DNA of 64,000 bases from the NCBI GenBank assembly GCA_913050325.1, contig CAJWZP010000004.1:1-64000 (forward strand), in the 5' to 3' direction. This document shows positions 19,216-27,232 of this stretch, in pieces. The stretch's first letter is position 1. Each line of letters starts with the position of its first letter. The position numbers were made by a program, and so were the translations under genes. The notes under the pieces are model-generated. The model saw only the letters and a program-made list of their open reading frames with translations, was not told the DNA's origin and searched no databases. The DNA comes from an uncultured bacterium (GTDB lineage Bacteria; Desulfobacterota_D; UBA1144).

Positions 19216-19572
19216 TTGATATTTTTTTTTAATATTTACAATAACTCTTTTGGGGTTAAACTTGGTTTCAAAAATAATACAAGGATAGGAAACAACTGCC
19301 TTAGAAATTTTATTTTCTTTAATTTCATCAAGATTAATATATAAAATATTTTTCCTAATTTCATAAGATGAAAATCTATAAAAATATCTAGGGCTTGGTC
19401 TGGATCCATCAAAAATAATAATTTTATTGTTCTTTATTACTAAATCAACGTTCTCATATTTTATTGAGCAATTATTTTCTGATGATAATACATTTATTTT
19501 ATTTGTTTCGTTACAAGATAAAATTAAAAAGAAAAATAATAGCAATTTTTTAAAAATTATTTTTGACCTCAA
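19180..19572 (-). CDS. Small lipoprotein, unknown (AMIN-like C-terminal strand motif)
   Basis: Lipobox-like FLILSC; ends RVIVNIKKKYQL. Confidence 0.45.
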   Translation of the reverse strand: MRSKIIFKKLLLFFFLILSCNETNKINVLSSENNCSIKYENVDLVIKNNKIIIFDGSRPSPRYFYRFSSYEIRKNILYINLDEIKENKISKAVVSYPCIIFETKFNPKRVIVNIKKKYQLNKEYKKSTNN

Positions 19573-21949
19573 CTAACAAAATTTTATGACTGTTTTTACT
19601 TATATGGCCACCATTTTCGATTAATAGACCGCCGAGTTTGTATTCTAAAGTTCCATTAACTAAATTATATGAAACTTCATAATTAATTTCTCTTGAATCT
19701 GGCTCCAAATCATATTTTATTTTTTCACCATATATATTCCCACTAGAGTCTGCAAATTTAGGAATATCTAGAGAAAAAGAGCCACTATTTGCTCTAAGAG
19801 GCTGATGAATCAATAATGAAATAAAATTATCTGAATGATGATTAATAAGTTTCTCTATTACTAAAAACCAAGACGAAGTGCGAATATTATCAAAATTTGA
19901 AAACATCGATTCATTATCAGTATCAATATTCGTATTTGCAAAGAAAAAATTTGCTGAAAATTTATAAGTATTTATTGAATTTGAATATGAAACTGATAAA
20001 AAGTTTGTTTTTGAGTCTTTAATTGTAAAGGCGCCTGAGGACATAGATCCTAGAAAAGATGTTGGCTCATAAAATAATCCATATTCTATGCCAAATGTAG
20101 AGTTGTCTGATTTAAATTCTATTTTAGACAGTCCTAAATATGAATTATTTTGTTTAAAATTTTTTTTATTATAATCATATGGGATCTGGGTTTCAAAAAA
20201 TAAATTATATGAAAATATATCTGAAAATTCTTTTGAGAAGTTAAAACTTTGAGAAATTCCATTTAAAGCTATTAAAGGATTTTGAAATGATTGATTTGTA
20301 TAAAAATAATCAAATTCTCTTTCAGAGGTAAGGTTAAAGAATGTATTTGAATAACTATAATTATATGAAAAATTGAAGGTTGAATCTATATAATTAATAC
20401 TAAAATTATTAAAATAATTGTTGTTATAATTATCAAACAAATCTATGTCTTTAAAATTATAGTCTTCAACAAATTCTATATAAATATTTTTTGTCAAAAA
20501 AACTCTATTTTGGAATGTATTATCAAAAAAAATTAATTTTTCTAAATTAGAACCTTGATATTTATCGCCTTCTATAAAATTAGATAAACTTAAATAAAAT
20601 GTAGCATTATCATATGAGTCAAAAACCGCAACCATTGAAGAAAGTGAATCAAATAAATTAGATTGTTTTTTAACTTTATTATTTTTAATAACTCTGGTAC
20701 CAAATACATTTGAAAATTTTATTTTTGAATTATTCACATTATGGAATTGTGAATTATTAAAATTATTACCTGCTGTAGATAGTGATAAGACTTCAATAGG
20801 TTTTGTGGCAGAATCTAAATCAAGCTTTCCATGACCAAATACTGCAGATGAATATGAGTTTCCATCTGTATCAGTTAAGCCATCTGTAGAAGCAGTTGTA
20901 AGGAGTCTATCAACTATTTGCTCAGCGCTCAGAGTTGGAAAAGTCTCTATTAATACTGCTATAGCACCTGTGACATGAGGAGCAGCCATAGATGTGCCAC
21001 TAAGACTTGTATAACCCGAATTATCATCTTCGTCTGCACTCAAAATTGACACTCCTGGAGCAGCTATACACCAATCTGCTGCGACTCCGCATCTATTTGA
21101 AAAATTTGCCTCATTTCCGTTTGTATCTATTGCCATCACAGCAATCCATAACTCCTTAATATTCGTATAATGATAAGGTAAACCTGATCTTACAGAGGGT
21201 TGAGTTGCATAATCGTTCCCAGTTGCCCAAACCTGGATTATATTATTGCTTACCATACTTTCATAACCATCAACCTCTGTACTAATAGAAGCCTCAATAG
21301 TTGACTTATTAACACTTGTTACTGCTGTTGTACCACCCCAACTGTGGTTAGCTACTTTTACATTTGCACTAATAGCTCTATTTGATGCATCTTGAATAAC
21401 CGTGTTAGTTCCTGCATCAACAAAAAAACCATCATCCTTAAGTATTTGATATGATTGTATAGAAGTTACTCCATAAGCTATTCCGTGCATTCCAGTATCA
21501 TTTTTATTTGCAGATATTATTCCTGTAACATGCGTTCCGTGTCCATCTTGATCCTGAATGGTTGAATTAGAGTCTTGATAATTATATCCACTAATATTTT
21601 TTCCAGAAAATTCAGTGTGCGAGGTATTAATGCCAGTATCAAAAACACCTACTACTGTTCCTTCACCAGATAATTCTCTTGAATAAGCATCTGAGGAATT
21701 TGAATCACCTACACCATAGTTATATTGATATTCAGATGTTTCATAAATACTACTTGACTGACGAGCAGGATAGCAACCAGAGTAAGTACTACCATTATAT
21801 GAACAAGCAGCAGAGCCAGAATTAATTCCAGAAGAACCACCACCACCTGAGCATCCAAATAACATTAAAGATAAAAATATGAAAATTATAAATTTAATAC
21901 TTTCTGATATATTTAGATGTTTTTTTGGAAAAAAATTCACCATTATCAA
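19550..21949 (-). CDS. S8 subtilisin-like serine protease with lipobox and C-terminal autotransporter-like beta-barrel
   Basis: Triad motifs VVGVFDTGIN, GHGTHVTGI, LSGTSMAAPHVTGA; LMLFGCSGGGGSS lipobox; Asn/Phe/Tyr-rich strand region ending ILLVEVKNNF. Confidence 0.85.
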   Translation of the reverse strand: MIMVNFFPKKHLNISESIKFIIFIFLSLMLFGCSGGGGSSGINSGSAACSYNGSTYSGCYPARQSSSIYETSEYQYNYGVGDSNSSDAYSRELSGEGTVVGVFDTGINTSHTEFSGKNISGYNYQDSNSTIQDQDGHGTHVTGIISANKNDTGMHGIAYGVTSIQSYQILKDDGFFVDAGTNTVIQDASNRAISANVKVANHSWGGTTAVTSVNKSTIEASISTEVDGYESMVSNNIIQVWATGNDYATQPSVRSGLPYHYTNIKELWIAVMAIDTNGNEANFSNRCGVAADWCIAAPGVSILSADEDDNSGYTSLSGTSMAAPHVTGAIAVLIETFPTLSAEQIVDRLLTTASTDGLTDTDGNSYSSAVFGHGKLDLDSATKPIEVLSLSTAGNNFNNSQFHNVNNSKIKFSNVFGTRVIKNNKVKKQSNLFDSLSSMVAVFDSYDNATFYLSLSNFIEGDKYQGSNLEKLIFFDNTFQNRVFLTKNIYIEFVEDYNFKDIDLFDNYNNNYFNNFSINYIDSTFNFSYNYSYSNTFFNLTSEREFDYFYTNQSFQNPLIALNGISQSFNFSKEFSDIFSYNLFFETQIPYDYNKKNFKQNNSYLGLSKIEFKSDNSTFGIEYGLFYEPTSFLGSMSSGAFTIKDSKTNFLSVSYSNSINTYKFSANFFFANTNIDTDNESMFSNFDNIRTSSWFLVIEKLINHHSDNFISLLIHQPLRANSGSFSLDIPKFADSSGNIYGEKIKYDLEPDSREINYEVSYNLVNGTLEYKLGGLLIENGGHISKNSHKILLVEVKNNF

Positions 21950-22373
21950 AATTATAAATAATATTTTTTAAAGTTGTTTTTTTTCTAAACCTTTTTTTTA
22001 TTCTCAGCATCCAAGGGTCATAGGAAGAATCATGGTTTTCTATTATTTCACCATAAGACCATACTGATATTGCTTTAGACCCATCAAGAAAGTGATATTC
22101 TGCTGTTCCATGCTCTTTCCCTTCAATCCAATTACATTTAATGAATTCACCTGAAGAATATATCATCTTACCTACTCCGTGTTGTTTTCCGTTTTTCCAT
22201 TCACCGTAATATTTAGATCCGTCAGAGTATTTATAAATACCTTTTCCTTCTCTACGTCCATTTTTATACAGTCCAATATAACTTTCCCCATTTGAATACT
22301 TCACGAGTCCCAATCCAGAAAGTTTTCCAGACATATTTTTTATTCCTAACTTTAGAATAATTTTTTTTGACAT
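21894..22373 (-). CDS. MORN repeat protein
   Basis: Repeats GLGLVKYSNGESYIGLYKNGRREGKGIYKYSDGSKYYGEWKNGKQHGVGKMIYSSGEF. Confidence 0.88.
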   Translation of the reverse strand: MSKKIILKLGIKNMSGKLSGLGLVKYSNGESYIGLYKNGRREGKGIYKYSDGSKYYGEWKNGKQHGVGKMIYSSGEFIKCNWIEGKEHGTAEYHFLDGSKAISVWSYGEIIENHDSSYDPWMLRIKKRFRKKTTLKNIIYNFDNGEFFSKKTSKYIRKY

Positions 22374-22618
22374 TAATCTCCTCCTCCAATATCAAAAAAT
22401 AAATTTTTTCTTATCAGCGTCGTTCCACAATCATCACAATATGAAATTTTTGAAAACTCTTCTTTTGTAAAATGATTAATTTTTTTAATTTTTTTTGGAG
22501 CATCCTTAAAGACCATACAATTAAGACAATAGTTTTTTCTTAAAGAATCTTTGGATGTAAAAGTAATATGCGGTAAAGAAAGTTTTATATTTTTATTAGT
22601 TTTTTTATGATTAGTTAT
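22373..22618 (-). CDS. Putative small zinc-ribbon protein without canonical start codon
   Basis: Open frame ITNHKKTNKNIKLSLPHITFTSKDSLRKNYCLNCMVFKDAPKKIKKINHFTKEEFSKISYCDDCGTTLIRKNLFFDIGGGD*; TAATG overlap with the MORN gene; AGGAG upstream but no ATG/GTG/TTG at the expected start. Confidence 0.45.
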   Translation of the reverse strand: MTNHKKTNKNIKLSLPHITFTSKDSLRKNYCLNCMVFKDAPKKIKKINHFTKEEFSKISYCDDCGTTLIRKNLFFDIGGGD

Positions 22619-22702
22619 TTTTTAATACTCCTAACCCCTATAAAACCATACTAATAAAAAAAATTATGAAAGTCTACAAAAATTTTAAAAAGTAAAAAAG
22701 GC

Positions 22703-22782
22703 AAAAAAAAAGATTGAGTTTTAGTGCTAATCTCTTAGCTTTCTACGTGATCCAATCAATATTGAATCTAACTCAACCTGAT
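22703..22782 (-). ncRNA. Predicted ~80-nt structured small RNA with own promoter and intrinsic terminator
   Basis: Promoter on minus strand: TTGATA (22817-22812), 17-nt spacer, TATACT (22794-22789). RNA: 9-bp closing stem (22778-22770/22720-22712), hairpin A 8 bp with AUUG loop (22768-22749), hairpin B GCUAA-GAGA-UUAGC (22739-22726), then U9 (22711-22703). Confidence 0.7.
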
Positions 22783-22932
22783 GCATACAGTATAAAGGAT
22801 AATTAAACGAATATCAACAAGAAATGTAAAATAATTGTAAGTAGCTTAAATTGTTGATTTTTTATGTAATTTAAATTATCTATTGAAATTAAAAAAAGAA
22901 TTACTAACTTATAATAATGGAGGTAAAAAATT

Positions 22933-23313
22933 ATGAACATGATTTTACGAGATCACTTTTTTGATAGTTTTTTCAACAATTTTGGTAAATTTGAAAGAGA
23001 TATCTCTCATTATGATATTATTGAAAATGAGGAATCTTTTAACATTCAGATCGAACTGGCTGGTATAAGAAAAGAGCATCTTTCAATAAAAGTTCATGAA
23101 AGTCACCTCATCATAAAAGCTGATAACAAAAAAGCAAATGAAAAAGTTGATGGTGATTACAGAGTGCATAAAAGATATGAAAAATCTTTTAAACTTCACT
23201 CGGATATAGATCAAGAGAAAATATCATGCAAATTAGAAAATGGTATTTTATCAATAAACCTTCCAAAGTTCGAAAAAAGACAGCCAAAAGAAATTAAAGT
23301 CGAAGTAAAATAA
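22933..23313 (+). CDS. Hsp20/alpha-crystallin small heat-shock protein
   Basis: FNIQIELAGIRKEHLSIKVHESHLIIKADNK...ISCKLENGILSINLPK; GGAGG upstream. Confidence 0.93.
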   Translation: MNMILRDHFFDSFFNNFGKFERDISHYDIIENEESFNIQIELAGIRKEHLSIKVHESHLIIKADNKKANEKVDGDYRVHKRYEKSFKLHSDIDQEKISCKLENGILSINLPKFEKRQPKEIKVEVK

Positions 23314-23314
23314 T

Positions 23315-23348
23315 AAAGCCTGGTCTAGAATATCTAGACCTCGCTTTT
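23315..23348. terminator. Bidirectional terminator
   Basis: AAAGC..GGTCTAGA-ATA-TCTAGACC..GCTTT inverted repeat with flanking A/T runs between convergent genes. Confidence 0.85.
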
Positions 23349-23631
23349 AATTTTTACATATATAACTTGTGTAACAACAACCTTGGCATGAAACAGTCCC
23401 TTTAACAGAAACTTTACCATTAACATCACACCACTCTCTTGCTAATTTATCGGCTTCACTTTCACTACCCAAAGGATATCTAATCCTGATATCATCGCCA
23501 TATGCATTAACGATTTTTACATCTTCTGTACATTGACCGATTTTATCTTTTAAAACAGTTTCATCATCATATGATGAACATCCGATTATTAAAAATAAAA
23601 AAAGAAATAAAACTAAATTAATTTTATTCAT
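23347..23631 (-). CDS. Small Cys-rich lipoprotein, unknown
   Basis: Lipobox FLIIGCSSY and C-terminal TVSCQGCCYTSYICKN. Confidence 0.6.
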   Translation of the reverse strand: MNKINLVLFLFLFLIIGCSSYDDETVLKDKIGQCTEDVKIVNAYGDDIRIRYPLGSESEADKLAREWCDVNGKVSVKGTVSCQGCCYTSYICKN

Positions 23632-23645
23632 TATATTAAACTCCT

Positions 23646-24638
23646 TTAATTAATATTTTTTGCATTTAGTTGATCTACAATGTTTCTAGCAGCAGACTCT
23701 GAAGGATCTAATAAAGCTTTTTTAATTGCAGTTAAATCATCTTTTTCGTAAACGGTTGATGTCAAAGGTCCTATAGATGCTATAACTCTTGGCAATTTAG
23801 ATTGAATGTCCCAAACTTGACTTTGAACTGACACTGTTAACTCCCTACCCTGATTAGAATCTATTGTTGATTTAATTCCAATATCCAAAGTTCCTAGTGC
23901 AAAGTAATCAATATCACACTTTTTAACTGCATTAATTACTTCACGTCTTACATCAGATGTCATAGATTCATTTTCCACAATATTCTGTGATATTTCACTT
24001 AATTCTGGCCCACCACACTGAATTACAATATCAGAATAAGAAATGACCTCAAAGCCAGCAGTTGATAGGATATTTGTAATTGCTGTATCTATAAAACTTG
24101 GATTTGAAGCTTTAAAAGAATAGTCAGCGGATTTTCTTTCAACATATTGATTATTAAAATTTAAATTTTTAAAATCTATAACCTTCTCAGCTTGCTTTGA
24201 AATAAATATAAAAGTAAATGGACTACCGTTTCCTGACGCTGTTTGACCGGCTTTTGATAGAAAGCTTAGTCTAGCATTTACAGCAGTATCATTAATCTTT
24301 CCTCTAGCATAGACGGTAAAAGTTTTTAACTCACTTTTCACATTAACATCAACAACAGAAAGAGATGTAAAAAATTTATCAATTTCTGGAACTATTTGAC
24401 TTTCAACTCTCAGATATTGTTTCATTTTTGCATCACTAAAACTAGATGTATATGATTGCCACATGTTTTCTTTGATTTTTAACAAAGCCTTATCAATATC
24501 TTCTGATTTAGGCTTCTTAAAGAAAAAACCAGGTTCGTAACTCATGGTATAAGAGGACTTTATTTCAATTTCTCTAGAATTGACAGTTAATGAAATGAAA
24601 TTAAAAAAGATAAAAAAAAATAAAAAAATTGATTTCAT
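23646..24638 (-). CDS. Exported protein, unknown function
   Basis: Signal peptide-like start; long ORF with coherent amino-acid composition. Confidence 0.6.
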   Translation of the reverse strand: MKSIFLFFFIFFNFISLTVNSREIEIKSSYTMSYEPGFFFKKPKSEDIDKALLKIKENMWQSYTSSFSDAKMKQYLRVESQIVPEIDKFFTSLSVVDVNVKSELKTFTVYARGKINDTAVNARLSFLSKAGQTASGNGSPFTFIFISKQAEKVIDFKNLNFNNQYVERKSADYSFKASNPSFIDTAITNILSTAGFEVISYSDIVIQCGGPELSEISQNIVENESMTSDVRREVINAVKKCDIDYFALGTLDIGIKSTIDSNQGRELTVSVQSQVWDIQSKLPRVIASIGPLTSTVYEKDDLTAIKKALLDPSESAARNIVDQLNAKNIN

Positions 24639-24663
24639 TTATATATAATTATACACATTAAAA

Positions 24664-25248
24664 ATGAAAAACATTAGTATACTTTTATTAATAGCCTTTC
24701 TATTTTTCTCCTGCTCCTCTGCGAACAACTCTATTCTAGAGACTCAAAAAGGACAAATTAACTTTCTTGAAGGTGATATCAAAATTTTTATTGATGGATC
24801 AGAATCACAGAAATTTGAACCTTATGTATTTAATTTAATGAAAAAATCAATGCCAGATGTTAATTTTTCTTTTGTAGAGAGCAATGTGATAGAAATGGAT
24901 TCACTACTAGCCAAAATATATATTAATGATAGGTATACCGAAAGTGATTCAAGAAGTTATGACTATGATAAGTGTGTAGATTTTAATTATAAAAAATTTA
25001 AATGCCTAGAGTATAGAAATACTAGAATGTATTGTTCCTCACATATGTACAAAAGTGATGTTAGTTTCTCATCAAGTAAAAATGGCAATATTGAATCTCA
25101 ATATAGAGAGCTAATAACAAGTAGAGATGAAAAATGTTCTGAATCATACCCTAGTCCAAAGTCCTATAATGATTTAGGAATAGAAAATGACTTTTATGTA
25201 GCACAATGGATTGTTGAAAGCATAGCAAGAACACTATTAGATGATTAA
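24664..25248 (+). CDS. Lipoprotein, unknown function
   Basis: AFLFFSCSSANNS lipobox. Confidence 0.6.
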   Translation: MKNISILLLIAFLFFSCSSANNSILETQKGQINFLEGDIKIFIDGSESQKFEPYVFNLMKKSMPDVNFSFVESNVIEMDSLLAKIYINDRYTESDSRSYDYDKCVDFNYKKFKCLEYRNTRMYCSSHMYKSDVSFSSSKNGNIESQYRELITSRDEKCSESYPSPKSYNDLGIENDFYVAQWIVESIARTLLDD

Positions 25249-25250
25249 AA

Positions 25251-25907
25251 ATGAAAATTAATAGCAAAATAATAAAGTGTCATAATTGCTCAAGACTTGT
25301 AGAGTTTAGGGAAAAAGTAGCAAAAGAAAAAAGAAAGCAATACATTGATGAAGAATATTGGGGAAAACCTGTAACTGGCTTTGGTGATTTAAAAGCAGAG
25401 ACTATCATAGTTGGACTTGCTCCAGCGGCACATGGTGGAAATAGGACAGGAAGGGTTTTTACTGGTGATAAATCTGCTGAATTTCTATATAGATGTCTAC
25501 ACAAAAAAGGAGTTAGTAATCTACCAAACTCTATAAATTTAGAAGATGGTTTAAAGCTAAAAAATACATATATAACTACTGCATTAAAATGTGTACCACC
25601 TGGTGATAAGCCAACTAGTAAAGAATTATTTAATTGTTTTGATTATTTTGGTGAAGAAATGAAGAATTTAAAAAGATCTAAAAGAATTATAGCATTAGGC
25701 AAAATAGCCTTTGATGCATGTATTAAATTTTATAAAAAATATTATGAATTTAAAGTTAAAGATATTTCTTTTGGTCATGGTGCTTCTTATATAATGCCTG
25801 ATAAAAAGGTTTTGTTTGGTTGTTATCATCCAAGTCCAAGAAATGTAAATACAGGAAGAATAGATGAAAAAAAGATGCTAGATTTTTTAGAAAAAGTTTA
25901 TAAATAG
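25251..25907 (+). CDS. Uracil-DNA glycosylase, family 5 (UdgB-like)
   Basis: CHNCSRLVEFRE, IVGLAPAAHGGNRTGRVFTGDKSAEFL, YITTALKCVPPGDKP, LFGCYHPSPRNVNTG; Fe-S cysteines present. Confidence 0.92.
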   Translation: MKINSKIIKCHNCSRLVEFREKVAKEKRKQYIDEEYWGKPVTGFGDLKAETIIVGLAPAAHGGNRTGRVFTGDKSAEFLYRCLHKKGVSNLPNSINLEDGLKLKNTYITTALKCVPPGDKPTSKELFNCFDYFGEEMKNLKRSKRIIALGKIAFDACIKFYKKYYEFKVKDISFGHGASYIMPDKKVLFGCYHPSPRNVNTGRIDEKKMLDFLEKVYK

Positions 25908-25911
25908 ACTT

Positions 25912-25962
25912 TCGAGCAAGACTTCAAACAAGTCGCACTCAAGGGGGTGAAATCTTGCTCGA
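25912..25962. ncRNA. Structured intergenic element, possible RNA or terminator/mobile hairpin
   Basis: 10-bp perfect inverted repeat TCGAGCAAGA (25912-25921)/TCTTGCTCGA (25953-25962) enclosing CTT-CAAAC-AAG and CACT-CAAGGG-GGTG mini-hairpins; locally G+C rich. Confidence 0.45.
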
Positions 25963-26041
25963 TGGTTATATAAAAATATTAAATATTTTTTATTTTAATT
26001 CAATAGATTTTTTTTGATTTTTAAAAATTATATGTACCCAC

Positions 26042-26070
26042 TTGGTATATCTACCATTTTGGTATATAAT
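26042..26070 (+). promoter_or_regulatory. Predicted promoter/operator of RHH operon
   Basis: TTGGTA (26042-26047), 17-nt spacer, TATAAT (26065-26070); direct repeats TTGGTATAT at 26042 and 26059 and inverted TACCA at 26052; predicted +1 coincides with ATG 26077. Confidence 0.65.
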
Positions 26071-26076
26071 TTAACT

Positions 26077-26412
26077 ATGGGACGTGATTATCAATTTCAT
26101 TTAAGAATAGACAAATCTATATATAATAAATTAAATAGAATATCTAAAAAAGAAGGTAGAAATCTATCTGATGTAATAAGAGAAGCAATTGCAGAATATT
26201 TAATGACTAGAAATTATCTTGGTGATGATAGCAACAAAAATAATGTAAAGAAGAATAAAGTCCAAAATAAAACTATTGAAAATATAATTGAATCTTTAAC
26301 AGATAGCTATTATAGAAAGAATATTAGTTCAAAAAAAGGCTCAAAAAAGAAAACAATAAAAGAAAAAAATCAAACTATTGAGGAAATCTTGGAAAATCTA
26401 ATCTATGACTGA
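26077..26412 (+). CDS. Ribbon-helix-helix (CopG/Arc-type) DNA-binding protein
   Basis: DYQFHLRIDKSIYNKLNRISKKEGRNLSDVIREAIAEYL; start assigned at 26077 (MGRDYQ). Confidence 0.8.
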   Translation: MGRDYQFHLRIDKSIYNKLNRISKKEGRNLSDVIREAIAEYLMTRNYLGDDSNKNNVKKNKVQNKTIENIIESLTDSYYRKNISSKKGSKKKTIKEKNQTIEEILENLIYD

Positions 26413-27232
26413 TTTAAGATATTTGATAATTACTGATTTAGATGGAACTCTTCTTAATTATGAAACTTTCTCTTATAAACCAATCGTTTCATTTATAAAA
26501 AAAATAATAACTAAGAAAATTTTAATTATTCCCAATACAAGTAAAACTAAAGATGAAGTCTTAAAGTTTTTAAATGAAATTAAATATCTTACTCCATTTA
26601 TAGTTGAAAGCGGTAGTGCAATATATTTTCCAAAAAAATTTGACTATTCTGGCAAAATAAAAATAAACGATTTCGAATTAATATATTCTTCGAAAAATAA
26701 AAAAAGTATCAATAAGGTGCTTAATTCAAAAGATTTTCAAAATTATAAAAATCTATATAGAACAACCAGTAAAATAAAAAATACAGACTTAGCAGATTTA
26801 TCTGGTTTGAGTATAAAAAATCTAAAAGATATTAAAAAAAGAGATTTTAGTGAATTAATTATTTGGGACTCATCAAAAAAAAATCTTAATAAATTCAAAA
26901 TGCTTTTAAATAAAAAAGATTTATCACTCCTTGAAGGGGCACGATTCTTGCATCTAAAGGGGAAAGGAGATAAAGGTATCGCAATAAATAAATTATTAAA
27001 ATTTATGAAATCATCTAATATTAATGTAAATAAGACAATTTCTTTGGGTGATAGCAAAAATGATATACCTATGTTAAATAGAACAGATTTTTCTTGTATT
27101 ATTAAACTACCAAATAAGAATTATATAAATTTTAATGGAGAATCAGTATTTCGATCAAAAAAAGAAGCACCATTAGGCTGGAAGGAAGCTCTAATGTCTA
27201 TAGGAGAGTTTGCTGATTATGTGTATGAATAA
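26405..27232 (+). CDS. HAD superfamily phosphatase, mannosyl/glucosyl-3-phosphoglycerate phosphatase-like
   Basis: LIITDLDGTLLNYETFSY, IPNTSKTKDEV, FIVESGSAIYFP, SLGDSKNDIPML; adjacent GpgS-like gene. Confidence 0.8.
   Translation: MTDLRYLIITDLDGTLLNYETFSYKPIVSFIKKIITKKILIIPNTSKTKDEVLKFLNEIKYLTPFIVESGSAIYFPKKFDYSGKIKINDFELIYSSKNKKSINKVLNSKDFQNYKNLYRTTSKIKNTDLADLSGLSIKNLKDIKKRDFSELIIWDSSKKNLNKFKMLLNKKDLSLLEGARFLHLKGKGDKGIAINKLLKFMKSSNINVNKTISLGDSKNDIPMLNRTDFSCIIKLPNKNYINFNGESVFRSKKEAPLGWKEALMSIGEFADYVYE

Noticed and set aside
26743-27057. 104-aa minus-strand ORF in the HAD phosphatase gene
   Set aside because: Antisense shadow of a well-supported HAD gene.
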